From Ficedula albicollis (Eukaryota > Chordata > Aves > Passeriformes > Muscicapidae): a DNA stretch of 64,000 nt. The translations under genes were made by a program, and so were the position numbers. Of the stretch, positions 52,851-64,000 are shown piece after piece; the first letter of the stretch is position 1; each line of letters begins with the position of its first letter. The notes under the pieces were generated by a model that saw only the letters and a program-made list of their open reading frames with translations, had not been told where the DNA came from and did not search any database. Location: assembly GCF_000247815.1 (NCBI RefSeq), contig NC_021683.1, positions 6,557,880 to 6,621,879 of the forward strand, given 5' to 3'.

Positions 52851-53689
52851 ACAGTAATAAAACTCCATACTTTGGACAGGTAAACACACTAGAAGTTCAT
52901 TTGAAAAGAGTTGGTTTGGGGGGTTTTTGTTATAAGAGCATATGTCACTCAAATTAAAAGAGGCTGGGAACTCAGATGAAGAGTAGGAACATATTTATCA
53001 AATTTCTACCCCTCAAACTGGAGGAACATTGTATTTAATACTGCATCTCAGAGACTTAATCTCAAAGATTTACAAGAAAACATAAAGCAAGTAGGTAACA
53101 CTATTACTGCTGAAAATACTACCTGAGTACCATGAACATGAGGCTTTGTGAGGCTGCAACCTAAGCAGCTGTATTTTTCTTTAAATTGATTCCAAATCGA
53201 AAAGTAAATCAACTTCTTTTCAATAATTTTGCTTTCCCTAGGACAGAAGAGATAAAATTCTGTGAATGCTTTAAAGTTCTTTCTAGCTGAACAGTTGCAG
53301 CTACATATTGAGAATTCACCTGAATCACATGCAGAGGTTGTTGATTTTTTTTTAAACTCTTTCAAAAAGGATTTTCAATTAACAACTTCCTGCAGTTACA
53401 CCTATAAGCTAAAAATTAATATTTTACATCGATATTTTAATCCTGGAAGCAAATCAGTCAAATTAATCTTTGTCTCTTTGTTTTTAGTAACTGATTTTGG
53501 GGCAGGTTTTTGTGTTTGTTTTCCTCAAGATTGCTTACAATTTGATGTAAATTTTAAGCATCTTGTAATTCATCAACTAATTCTCCCTGGTTACACACTC
53601 CAAGTAATTAAAGTTCAGTAATAACTTATTCTTTCTGCTCCAGCACCTGCATTTCATTTGTTTATTTTCCCAGAGTCATAAATCTGAGG

Positions 53690-53960
53690 GACTGTCAAAG
53701 TGCCATAATATTAGTGCAATAATCAAAGTTAATTAGTCCCTCTCAATAAACAACAACAAAGCCATTACCAAGATGCATTGAAGGTTTTCCAGCTACCAGT
53801 TTACAGATGAGACTCCTTTTCTGAACAATTAGAATTTGAAAACTGTTAGTAAATAAATGCAGTGTTTCTGAAGTAATTTGACCTTCAACGTTCTTCATTC
53901 AATTAACAACTCATTAACTTTTGGTGAGATAATACAGGTATTAGGACAAGTATTCTGATC
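53690..53960. promoter_or_regulatory. Candidate noncoding element near exon 5
   Basis: This unique sequence has closely spaced short motifs: GTGCAATAATCAAAG (TCF-like core), AAGTTAATTAGTCC (homeobox-like), CAATAAACAACAAC (forkhead-like) and later TTGACCTTCAACG (nuclear-receptor-like TGACCTT). It lies about 1.5 kb into intron 5. Judged by motif density only. Confidence 0.2.
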
Positions 53961-55412
53961 TCCCACTGTCTTCAAAGTGCTCAGAGATATGGTTAGGATT
54001 AAGAGAGTAATAGGATGTTTTTCAAAGAAAAGGTTTTCACCACAGCCTAATTTTAATTAGATAAAACCCACATAAACAGCCATATTTAGCAGGAATGGGA
54101 CTATCAAATTCAAACAGAATATCACCAAATCCAGTTCTATTGAAAGAGAACACACACTATGCTGGCCTTTGTTGGAATTCTCTTGGAATTCTATGCTATT
54201 GAAATATGTTTTTATTTTAAAAATTAAATTAAAAAAACAAAACCAAACAAAGAGAGAGTTTTAATGGGATGAAAGCAGCAAGGAAGACATTTTTCCCAAC
54301 CAACCCTTTACTCGAAATCATTGATATGAACTGGGCAAGAGAAAAAGGCCTAAATCCAAAGACTGATTCTTCATGAAACTCGCGGTGACAAAAATTAGCC
54401 ACATTGAAAGTATAACTTATGTGGAAATACATGTAAGTAAGCACCATTTTTTTGCATTAATAAATATTATAATTATCTTTAGACTACTTATGTGTAGATA
54501 TTAATACTACTGAGTGCTCTCCCATGTCATCTGGGAGCAGTTGAAATACTCTGAGAGCTCATGAAATAAAAGCAAATCACTCATCACTAATTTTAGCTGG
54601 AAAGAAATAAAAATCCAAGAATCTGATCCATTGGTCTTTTATTCATTTAAGTGTAGAGATGTCACCACATTCTCTCCTGGAAGTCAGGAGTCACAGGAAG
54701 CTCAAACAAAAGCAGCTTGCAATCCTCACTAGCAAATAAATGATAGTGGGAAGAAAAAATTAGGACAAATTAATAAATTTTAATAAGGGCCTTAGATAAT
54801 TTTAAAAATGGGGATCAGGGAAAGTTACGAGTCAAAGAGCAACTAGGCAATAGATGGGACTGAAAAGCTTGTGTTGGCGTGACAAAAATGGGAGAAAAAT
54901 GAAAGAAAGTGGGAAGAAGCTAGAAGGAAAAAACCACTGAGACAGTCTAGCAGCAGGGCTGCAGAGCCTAATGAAATCAGAGGAAAGGAGAAACATTCTT
55001 GTGTTTGAAAAGCACAAAAAAGACCCTCTGAAATCTCTCACTGTAGAACAACTATGGGCAAAACAGTGGCTGTTTTGGAGGTCTGTGTCCATCCTCCTTT
55101 GGATAGTTATTCACTTTGGTTCTGGAATGCTCTTTTCTATGAACCAATCCTCACTGGTTCTCCCAAACATCTGTTTTTCCCCTTACAAATCATCCATTAA
55201 TAACATGAATAACAGCACATCAAGCCTTGCAGCCCAACACACTCATAAGGAATGAAAAACCTCTATCACCCACGCAGCAGAGACTGAGCACGGTGCTACC
55301 AAATACAAGAAACCACTTTTTGCTCAGATTCTCAGGTGGCAGTGCTCTGTCTGCCTGCTGGCACAGAGGATTTCGTGTCCCTGAAGCACAGCTCCGTGCT
55401 GGGCACTGGGCA

Positions 55413-55421
55413 GGCACTCAC
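55413..55421 (-). other. WWOX: 5' splice donor of WWOX intron 5
   Basis: Directly after the TGG (Trp) codon that ends the exon, the minus strand reads GTGAGTGCC. This is a good match to the U1 consensus GTRAGT. It is a phase-0 junction, as at the human exon 5/6 boundary. Confidence 0.92.
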
Positions 55422-55528
55422 CCACTCCCCCAGGATGCGCTGCACGGCGTCCTCGCCTCGCGCCAGACTCCTGCAGGCCAGGATAACACACGCCCCGTGC
55501 AGGGCCAGGGACTTGGCAGTTTCAAAAC
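55422..55528 (-). CDS. WWOX: WWOX exon 5 (internal coding exon, 107 bp)
   Basis: WWOX is a tumour-suppressor-type protein with two N-terminal WW domains and a C-terminal short-chain dehydrogenase/reductase (SDR) domain. This exon encodes the early SDR fold. Read on the minus strand it starts with GT, which completes a glycine codon split with exon 4. It then encodes [19 protein letters not shown], followed by [16 protein letters not shown], with no stop. By my own comparison about 26 of 35 residues equal human WWOX 138-172. The segment covers the helix after the Rossmann glycine motif (that motif is in exon 4), the second beta strand, and the Ala-Cys-Arg at its end, where SDR enzymes contact the cofactor. 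Human exon 5 is c.410-516: 107 bp, starting at the second base of codon 137 and ending after Trp172. Length and both phases agree exactly. It is flanked by AG and GTGAGT. The exon is GC-rich, especially at third positions, unlike the surrounding intron. A retinol dehydrogenase paralogue is unlikely given the phase and the ILGEW ending. Confidence 0.95.
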
Positions 55529-55554
55529 CTAGGATAAAACATTGTCCTGGTCAG
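55529..55554 (-). other. WWOX: 3' splice acceptor and probable branch point of WWOX intron 4
   Basis: On the minus strand the exon is preceded by TGTTTTATCCTAG, so the acceptor AG is at 55530-55529. The pyrimidine tract is short and moderate. A CTGAC motif at 55554-55550 fits the yTnAy branch consensus. Its adenine, at 55551, lies 22 nt before the last intron base, a usual spacing. The acceptor is certain if the exon is; the branch point is an inference. Confidence 0.85.
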
Positions 55555-58500
55555 GAACAGATCCCAGTAACAGCACAGAGCTACAAAATTACCTGAAAAC
55601 ATGAGCCACACATTTAAGTACACTTAAGGCCACTTGCAGTGTGATGACCTGACAGCCACCAGGACTCAGCTTTTAAGAACACACATGAAGAAACACAGAC
55701 ACCTCCGTTTATCAGGTCTTTTGGACAATAACTGTATATATTTTGTGCAAAGCAGGTTTGGCATCTTCAGAAAACAGACTCAACTTCTCTGCCTGCTGGT
55801 ATCCTCAGATGTTAGAAGGGCAGGATTGGATGTGTTCCTTCCTTGTTTGACTGTGAACAATGTGCCACATAGACAGGCTGCAGAGCCAATGTGCCTGGCA
55901 ACTTCACACTGGAAGTGACAGAATATCCAAAACTGAGCTCAGGGCTCTTTAGATGCACAGTCAGCCTAAGAGTCATCAATCTGAGGACCACCTGTGGCAG
56001 GGGAACAAAACTTTGTTTCACTGTTCAAGGCAGTAATGAAAAGCAGTATAGAAGTTGGTCCAAAGTAAACTTCATTTAATTGGAAGAAGACTGTGAGAAT
56101 TTACAACAGGAGATGAGGACTTTTGGGGAGAGCAGAACGCCCATGAAGTGTAGAGAACTGAGCCAAAACCTGTGTTTCTACCAGAAGTGAGCTACTACTT
56201 ATTTGTGATGCAGTTAATGGTATCACTGGGTGTCCATCTCCATGGAGAACTGAGCCAATGACAGGAATTGCCTGCTAGCTGAAAGAGGCAAAACACAGCT
56301 TAATGAGTTCAATTAGAAAAGCCTAAACTATGAAAGGAAGAATCAAACTGGAATGCCCAACAATTTGAGTATGTGAAGAATTCAAAGCAGAGAGGCATTT
56401 GTTTCAGCTTTATGACATTTAAATCATGTTCATGATTTTCTGTTAAAAACTGTTTACCAAAAAGCCTATGAAGATGGGCTGTCTCACTTCTAAAACACCC
56501 TGCAGCAACAAAATCCAGTTACAGCACAAAACATAACTTACATTATAGAAACAACAGATACCAAGACAAATTTATACAATTTTCTGCAATTACATACTTA
56601 CGGTATTTAAGTCCAAGCAATTTTCCTGCATCTCCTTTAAAGCCATTCACTGCACCAAGTAACTTTAATTACCTGGGTAATTCATTGCATGCACATGAAT
56701 TAAGATATACAGCATATGCAAAGATTCCTCTTGCTCCTAATTCCACTTTAAGCATATTTAACTAGAATTTTTCATGTAACTAATATAAGATGTACCATTA
56801 GCTAGCTGCTATGCTTCTTGTTTTCACAAGAATACTTATTTTGACTAGCTGGCTGTATTATTAAAAACTAGTTGGAATGCCTGGGAATAGTTTTGCTATT
56901 GTTAAACAAAGACTGATAGCTGGTGGCCAGATTAATTAGCAAAGCGTGATGATGTTTTGCTAACTCTACCTCATGTCACACTGTGCAAAATAATAAACCA
57001 TGCAAAATAACAAATTCCATGCCATTCTCCCCCATAGTTAATAACTTGATACTCATTATAAACTAAGCAAGTTACATGCTGTGAGTTTAGTTCATTTTAT
57101 GCTATCTCAAATCTTCCCTGTAAACTTGGAGATCAGCGTTAAGCATTTCTCTTTAGGATGTCCTTCCTCTTCTCTGAGCTTCAAATAGTGATTCTTCACC
57201 CTTAGGCAGACATGTTCTGATCTTTACATTAAATCATGTGCTAAAAAAACCTCCATTTGAATGCTGCCACAGGTGAAGTGCTGACATGTCTCCCCATCAG
57301 ACATATCTTAAACTAATTCACAAACATTCCTGCACTTTATTTATAACAGATACACATGCAACTTCTACCTGGAACAGCCAAAGGAGGGGTTTGGAAGCCC
57401 CTCAGTATCCAAGTCTTTTTACAGCTTAGCTCTCTGGTTCTTCTGCAAAAATTAATGCTTCTTTCCTCCCCTAGTATCAAAAAGCTGAGACAGGTTGGGA
57501 AAAGCTTCTAGCAGGGTGGAAAACATTTCCTGTCAGATTCACTGTATTAAATTAAGTCTGTCAACAGCATTTGTTCTTCAGAAAATTGCAGCTATATTTT
57601 CAATATACAATAAATTTTCAAACCTCGGCCTAACACATGGATTGAGTAAAGTACAAAACTATTTAAACGTTATACATAAAAATCTTACCTCCCTATAAAA
57701 ACTACCATTGAATCACAATCCACACTGAATGTGGTTTCGTACACCGAAGTTAAACCACAAAGACCATAAACACCCAAACAGTAAAATCTCGAAAAAAATC
57801 ACAGCAGGGTTTCATAGAAAGAGAATCCTAAGTAACTATGTAAGGGACATGCACAACTAAGGAACCAGAGCAACCTTAATTCTACAGACAAAAGGACTTC
57901 AAAAGAAGCAACAATTTTCTTAAAACTACACTTAATCTGAGACTGCCATCACTTAGTGATACTGCCCTTTCACAGTGAGGGGACGTTAACAGCAATGACA
58001 TCAGTTTCTTTTCCATGAAACAAGTGAGATCCTCCAGGGGTGAATCTTCCCTGTACCACAGCACCAGGCTATTACCGAGCTACTTAACCCAGGTAAAAGA
58101 GGCAGCACAGCCCACTGCCAACAAGTTATATACTACTTGTGGGGGTTTTAAAAGTAGGAAAAACTACACCAGAAAAACAGCACAGAATTACACACTTGGG
58201 CATCAAGGACAACCAATTACAAGGAATAAAAGAGATTCTTCCCCCAAATGTGACAGCAGAATAACACACTTAACAACATCTACTTTGGAAAAATAATCAC
58301 TGTATTGTATGGAGTATTTAAATAAACTATTTTGAGCAAATGTTTTATAAAACTAATTTCAAGCAATTGCCCTGGAAATCTCAAGTTTGTGCTGAGATCA
58401 ACTACTCTTGCTGCTGGTGCTGTTGCTGAACGAGCTCTAATCCGACACTCAGAAGTGAAAATCCTCTTTAAGAATAAGACATACATGAGGATAAACATTA

Positions 58501-58689
58501 TGGCACAGTTCTACATCACCAGCTAACCTAAAGGACTGGGAGCAGAACGAACAAGAGAGCTACAAACACATGGGATTTGCTAGAGACATTTAAAACCCTT
58601 CAGCTCTTTCTTACAGCATTCGTTCGTAAAGACCCAGAAATTAGCACTCAATTACATTCTTCATCTCCTACAATGATTGTTCAATACTC

Positions 58690-58830
58690 TCACATTCCTG
58701 GCTATCTGCAGTAGACTACTGCCAATGAATTTTGGTGCAGATTTTCAGCTAATGGTGTCAATTAAAAAGCAGTTAGCGTCGCCCAATTAATGCCAGCTAC
58801 ACTGTGTCAACACACACTAGATGAGAACAG
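58690..58830. promoter_or_regulatory. Candidate conserved noncoding element in intron 4
   Basis: The core TGTCAATTAAAAAGC, then AGTTAGCGTCGCCC, then AATTAATGCCAGC combines two homeodomain-type sites with two CpGs in an otherwise CpG-poor stretch. The sequence is unique and complex. It lies about 3.2 kb upstream of exon 5 in transcript sense. Confidence 0.28.
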
Positions 58831-60451
58831 GGTTCTGTCCAATGGTGCAACCTCCTCTATAAAACAGAGAGAGGGATCTACTGAGTGGAAAAGTATTTCA
58901 GTGATTTCTTGTTTAAACAGACAGCATTCACTCCATCAGTCACTGGGGGACATTCTGTAAAGTGAATTTGCACCAGGCCTTTACATGTTTTAAAACATTC
59001 CTTTATTTCAAATATAAGGAGGTTTGAATACACAAGAACAATTCAGAACATTTCAGACAATATCAAGTTTTCTTCAGCTTCTCTATCTTTGCCCAAATAC
59101 TCCAGGGCACCTTGGAGCTGTCCTTTATAACACATTTGAAACACAACGATGCCATCGTTCTTTGAACAGCTTAGTTCTCAATGTAAAAGCCTACAGGGCT
59201 TGCTTGACACAAACCGTCTTTAAAACTCAAAATAGACTCTCATCCCAACTCTGCTTCTCGCACAGACTGTTTTCTGATTTTGGGGACTCAAGAGAACTAC
59301 ATATAAACAAAAAAGATACTTGTGTCCTAGAAATCACTTATATTTCTTCAAACTTGGAAGACCTAAACATCAGTAAGTGAATCAGTTCATCTTATTCAAC
59401 ACTTCCTCAGAGCAGGAGTAAAGAAGATGCAAATGTGCCACAGACAAAGGGATAAAGAAATCTTTTCAGGTTGAAATACTGCCACACTGAGGTGTGATTT
59501 AGAGAAGAATCTTCTGCAACCAGGATCACTGCTGCCTGTGCTGCTGGGTCCAGAGTGCAACATCCAATAGAGTTTGCACATGCAAAACATCACATCATTG
59601 ACAAACTCACACCTTTTAGAGCCAAAAAAGCACCAAACATTCCATATCAGGATTGCTTGGCCGCATCTACTCTGCTTCAGAAGAGATATTTAGAATAAGA
59701 TTCTTAAGAGATGCATTATTCAATTTGTTCCAAATGCAAGTTTTCAAGCAACTAAAGCACTAAAATGCTTTAAGAGACTCAATTTAAAACGAGTAATTCC
59801 CATGGAATACTAACACTGCCTTTGTTTCCATGTGTTTGCAGGCACATGGAAATGACACATACTGATATTTTTCGTTGCAAAGTGTGATGTTATATGAAAG
59901 ATAGATCCTGCCTCTCCCTTTGTGTGTAAATTGGACAAATGTGTGTTTCTTGGAGTCATGAAGCACAGAAAAAGCCAACCCAAACAAAACAGGATGAGTA
60001 ATGCATTGGTTCTGTTTTCCATCTAACCAACCCAAAACTATGCACTCCTTACACTTTTTTGCAATACACTGCCCTGGGCAAGGCCAAGTTTCTTAACAGT
60101 AAGTGCACCGCTGCTGTCACTGACAAAACCCCAAAATATTTTGTTTCCTCGGAAGGCAGCATGACACTAAACAAACATTTTAAAACATCCTTAAATTAAT
60201 GGGACTATAAATATCTGTTGCTTGTTGTTGCTGTAAAAAATTTAAAATGCATCATTTGAGGGTAAGAAAGCTGAATTTGTTACAGATGATGCTGCAAGCA
60301 AGCAAGAATCCAGCACAGTGACTGTCCAGCAGAGATACGCTGCAAGCAAGAGCCGTGGGGTTGCAATCAGACCTGGTATCTGCTCCAAAGAGATCCACCA
60401 ACCCAACTCTACCATGCTCTCCCACCAGACATGAAGGAAGATGGGACTTGA

Positions 60452-60685
60452 GTCCTTTCAGCTGTCCCACCCAACTCTGATCAGCATCTCAGCTACCCGA
60501 GGGTCCCACAGCAGATCCAAACGCGCGTTGCTGATCTTCGGGGTGTGCAGCTGCTACTTTCCAATACCAACATTGGGGTAACAGCCAAGGGCTGCAGCCT
60601 GGAATTAAACCCAGAGCCAAGCTACCTCTCACGTCCCAAGGTAAGACCTTGCTTTGGTTGTGTCAAGGCAATTCCCACCAACCAC
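60452..60685 (+). other. ATG-less open frame with splice-like borders (doubtful antisense exon)
   Basis: A 78-codon frame opens after TGA (60449-60451) and closes at TAA (60686-60688). Within it lie CCTTTCAG (ending 60461) and a consensus donor CCCAAG/GTAAGA at 60640/60641, giving a possible 179-nt plus-strand exon at 60462-60640. The pyrimidine tract is poor and the peptide is unrecognised. The length coincides with WWOX exon 4, but the strand is wrong and the translation does not match. Probably fortuitous. Confidence 0.15.
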
Positions 60686-63227
60686 TAAATGTCTGCCCCT
60701 AAAATCCATGGAGATACTACTCAGAGTAACTGTGGTTTGCAGCTAGGTTAGACTGTCTTAAAACAGCCTAATGAGAACATAAGGGGAGACAAAACCAAAA
60801 CTGAAATTTTATACTAAACTACAGAGATCACCCCAACCAAGATTTTTTTTTCCCACGTCCCAAGTCATCTAAATGCAAACAGGTCCTGTAATGTGCCTGA
60901 ACAGAGGAACAGTGACCAGGAATTAAACTGAAGGGAAAAGGAGAATCAGAGATAAAAAGTTAATTTTCTGTCAAATCCCAGTTCTTTCATATCTACTCCT
61001 TGCTTTAGGTGTACATCAGTGACCAAAAATGCCAGATAAAATGAGTTCAGATTTGCATCTTCCATTTCAACCAAGCTCAAAGCTCTGTTTAGATAAAATA
61101 CACTCCTTTAAAAGGGGGCAAAAAGACCCCTCTCATCCTTCATGTTTCATCTTCATCTTGCATTTTTTTATTTATTACAGGATCATGCTCCTACCAAATC
61201 CCAAACAAATTTTTACTGAATATTTTTAAAGTGTATTGTCTAAGTCCAGTGGCCTATGGCATTTTACCAATACTAAAAAAATTTGCAGAAATCAACACAA
61301 TTTTTCATATCTTAGCATCACATCTAGAACTAGGGATTATTCTGTTTGAACTTTTTATTCTCAGTGTTTCCTCAAGCATAGAATAAATTCATGTTTTCTT
61401 TTGATTGTCTTTTAAGATGACATTGTGGCTTCTTGCAAGAAAGGCAGCCAGTTTTCCTAACACAAATCAATTACTGTATTTTAAAAAAATCAACATCTAG
61501 CATTAACTTTATAATTTAATGTTTAAGGAGGATGTATTAGAGTTTATTTTTCTGTTGCATACAATTTTTTTCAATTGTAACAGATAACATCATGAAGGCA
61601 GACAGGCATCTGAACACAAAGCAACTCAACACTCAACTTCACATTTTCTACACAAAAACAACCTTTCCACCTGAAAGTGTATTTAAATGCATTATTACCA
61701 AGTCAAGTCAAATAACGTTACACACATTTTAAAAGAAACCTGAAATAGCACTTTGTCTCAAAATAAGCAAAACCTATTTTAGTGTGACTCATTCTTTATT
61801 TTAGTAAAAATCCTAAATTATTCAGAATTACAAATGCTTATATTCATAAGGGATAAAAATATTTTGTTAGACTATGGTTGTTAACACACTACTTCTATTT
61901 TTACTGCACAATAAACACTTCCAAATTAAACATTTAACTCAAATCTGGAGTAGCAGAGAACAACAGATCTGCCCATAATGTAAGTCAACCAGCATCTTGA
62001 TGAAATCTAGATCAAGTCTGAGCAGGCAAATTTGCTGTGACATTTAGGGCATTTTATGTTTCAGCAGTAACTATTCCTGAAGGTTTAGTAGGGATAAGTG
62101 GCCAGTTCTTTTGTTTATTTGCTTAAATAAAGCCAGTCTATTTATAAATACCAGTACTTAAGTACATTATTAAGGAAATAAATAACATTTGTGTGCATGC
62201 TGCTGTAGCTTCATCGTTGTTTAACAGCAAAGCTGAGATGAGCTGAATAGAGGTGGTGGCAACAAAACTTAAACCAGTCCCACACACAAACCATAAGGAT
62301 TTACCCAACAGCAGTAGCAAAGGCAAACAGGACAGAGACTTCAATTTCTACTTAATCCACACACCCTGGAAGGGTTTCTGTCCTGGAAAAATGCCAGCCT
62401 TCACAGCATTCCCAATGGAACATAAGTCTGATCAGACATTCAGCATCAACTAGATTTTAAAAGCTCTTTTGAGGGGTGGGCTTTTTGCTTATCCCTGCCC
62501 CTTTCCAAAACTTTGGGGCCTTTTTTCCTCCCTTATTGCTGCTACTTTCAAATCACCTTCTTGGACAAGATTACTCAAGTGACCAGAAAAACTCCCAGAG
62601 AATTTAAAATTTATCTTTGTCTCTCCTGGGACTTTTTTTTTTTATTAGATTTCTATTTTTCTAAAGTTCCAAGTTCAGAGAAATGAGGTTGGCAAACACT
62701 TCTCTAAAGCTGCTCTTTGCATCAGCAGTAGCTTTTGGCAACACAACAGTTTTTCCTACCAAAGCAAAAAATGGAGAAAAAAAATCCAGAAATTGTCTAG
62801 TTTCTTTTCAAGTACATTTCTGTTCATCTTTTAGCCAACGCTATCATAGGTTTCTGTACTGCTGAGCTGAGCCCTAATTAAACATAATAAAAAAAATTAG
62901 TTGCATGTTTTGAATTTCCTTTTGGCAAGTACAACAGTGCAATGTTAATAAAAGAAATAAATTCAATAAAGAGGAATACTCCATCCAAGGCAGAATAATT
63001 AAAAGACATACTGTGCTGTCAGCTAAAGTGCTAGATCCTCCCAGCTTTAATCTCAAAGTCATTTCATGAGAAATCTCAGTGTTATGTAAAGATACAGAGC
63101 AAGTGCTACAACATAAACTGGACCAATTTTTATCTTAAAACAAACTTGGAATTTATTTATATCATTTACACAAACAGTGAAAGATTTTAAAATGCACACT
63201 AGACATTTTACAGATAAATAATAAAAC

Positions 63228-63330
63228 AAGGTTCTGTCCTAAAAAGCTCACAGTTCAGCTTACAAAAAAAAAAAGATATCTTAGGGAATCAAACATACAG
63301 AGCCAAGACCTGTTCTAAGGAACTCACATT
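63228..63330. mobile_element. Possible ancient amniote repeat remnant
   Basis: GGTTCTGTCCTAAAAAGCTC then ACAGTTCAGCTTACAAA, with a partial echo (GACCTGTTCTAAGGAACTCAC) 60 bp later. It resembles the phrase CTGYCCTAAAGAGCTTACAG found in old amniote interspersed repeats. The match is short and from memory of the pattern. Confidence 0.25.
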
Positions 63331-63774
63331 TTGTATCGGGGGAAAGGAACAGACTGAAAATTAAAACAACACTACCTGATTTCTGGCAGTCTCCACCCAC
63401 CTCTGTCTTTGGGCCACATGAGATAAGACAATTTGTTTAGTTTGGCAGCAAAGAAAGAGTTTAATAAGAGTCATTTGAGGATCCTGCAGAAAGACCTGAG
63501 TACAGGGAAGATGCAGTTCATTGGTCTCTCTAGTTCAAAACTGGCAAACCTTTGGGTGTGCTTTAAACTACGAAGGGAAGAGGGAGGTGGGAGGCTGTTA
63601 TGGAACTCAAATGATCCATCATGTGCTTCCAACATACAAAGTAAGGCAGGAGATGTAGTTCTGAAACAAAAGATGGAGAATAAGAACAGTATTAACAAAA
63701 AAACTGCACACAAAAGCAAGGAGAATGGAAAACAAGTAAGAATTAGAAGTCAATTCCAATGTAAGGCCATGGGC

Positions 63775-63793
63775 AAAAAAAAAAAAAAAAAAA
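63775..63793 (+). repeat. Poly-A run of 19
   Basis: Nineteen uninterrupted A bases, the longest such run in the window. They sit inside a 132-codon open frame (63433-63831), which they turn into a poly-lysine stretch. That argues that the frame is accidental. I saw no target-site duplication that would mark a processed retrocopy. Confidence 0.92.
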
Positions 63794-64000
63794 TTGAAGA
63801 CCTCTTTGCCACACCTTCAAGAAGTGAATGAAAACATGCCATGCATCTTCCCACACCAAAATTTGTTTGTATCTTTTCAGAAGACATTTGAAGTCTACCT
63901 GCTAACAGCTGGAACACCAGCAGCCCACCCAAGAGCTCAGTGACAACAAGCCCCTAAAGCAAAGCACCAGTAACAATTACACACTCCATATCAAGATTTT

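Larger units (their letters stand above)
1..55421 (-). other. WWOX: WWOX intron 5, 5' portion (continues past the window)
   Basis: This is noncoding sequence downstream of exon 5 in transcript sense. No match to exon 6 (the HKAKVEAMTLDL region) was seen on the minus strand, so the intron exceeds 55 kb. That is reasonable, because human intron 5 is one of the very long WWOX introns at roughly 220 kb. Base composition is AT-rich with a few GC-richer islands. Repeats, palindromes and candidate conserved segments are listed separately. Open frames within it are short, overlap in several frames and carry no domain that I recognise. Confidence 0.88.
55529..64000 (-). other. WWOX: WWOX intron 4, 3' portion (continues past the window)
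   Basis: This is AT-rich noncoding sequence upstream of exon 5 in transcript sense. I looked for exon 4 (the rest of the second WW domain up to the SDR glycine-rich motif, which should end in a GGnATnGG-type codon run before a donor) and did not see it. Intron 4 is therefore at least 8.5 kb here. It holds a CpG-bearing candidate regulatory segment (58690-58830), a GC-richer patch with a plus-strand open frame (60452-60685), a possible ancient repeat (63228-63330) and a 19-A run (63775-63793). I see nothing nameable in 55560-58680, 58840-60300 or 60700-63200. Confidence 0.88.

Noticed and set aside
53262..53621. 119-codon plus-strand frame near exon 5.
   Set aside because: Antisense to WWOX, low complexity near the T run at 53343-53354, and no known domain.
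55227..55596. Two plus-strand frames (101 and 86 codons) over the exon region.
   Set aside because: They are antisense shadows of the GC-rich WWOX exon 5 and its flank.
59024..59380. 118-codon plus-strand frame in intron 4.
   Set aside because: No domain or splice evidence; overlaps AT-rich intron.
63433..63831. 132-codon plus-strand frame ending in a lysine run, possibly a processed retrocopy with a poly-A tail.
   Set aside because: The lysines come from the A19 run, coding continues through it, no parent gene is recognised and no target-site duplication is visible.
1..64000. CRISPR arrays, bacterial operons, phage or plasmid features.
   Set aside because: No regularly spaced repeats, no long prokaryote-type ORFs and no ribosome-binding context. 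The sequence is vertebrate intronic DNA.

Overview
This window is the interior of one very large vertebrate gene. The only coding sequence I can support is a 107-bp exon on the minus strand at 55422-55528. Its translation, splice phase and exact length match exon 5 of WWOX (WW domain-containing oxidoreductase), the gene that spans the human common fragile site FRA16D. Everything else reads as intron: bases 55529-64000 are the 3' end of WWOX intron 4, and bases 1-55421 are the 5' part of intron 5. Transcription runs from high to low coordinates. I looked for exons 4 and 6 on the minus strand and did not find them, so both probably lie outside the window.

The organism is most likely a bird. A 200-bp CR1 LINE 3' end lies at 30832-31031 and a CR1 tail with the avian-type ATTCTATG octamer lies at 1146-1179. 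Interspersed repeats are sparse, the intron is AT-rich and the exon is GC-rich. CR1 also occurs in turtles and crocodilians, so a bird is an inference. A songbird is possible but not shown.

The intron holds:
(1) repeats: the two CR1 pieces, a probable ancient MIR-type SINE remnant (11811-11902), a pair of diverged copies of an unidentified element (39640-39732 and 41450-41557), simple repeats and poly-A runs;
(2) several segments with clustered CpGs and homeobox-, POU-, forkhead- or RFX-like sites that stand out from the AT-rich background and are candidate conserved noncoding elements (best: 18140-18560, 20940-21290, 25690-25990, 47485-47880, 49855-49960, 58690-58830);
(3) structured DNA: a 32-bp AT palindrome beside a CT/AG hairpin (24103-24179), a GC-rich stem-loop with a competing partner (49157-49205), 16-bp palindromes, and an 88-bp stretch with only four G or C bases (52741-52828);
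(4) GC-richer islands in which long open frames arise by chance in several frames at once.

I found no other protein gene, RNA gene, CRISPR array or intact mobile element. The many open frames of 60-176 codons look like chance frames: none has a recognisable domain, codon bias or splice context that I trust. I saw no prokaryote-like or novel multi-gene system. The points of interest are regulatory and structural.
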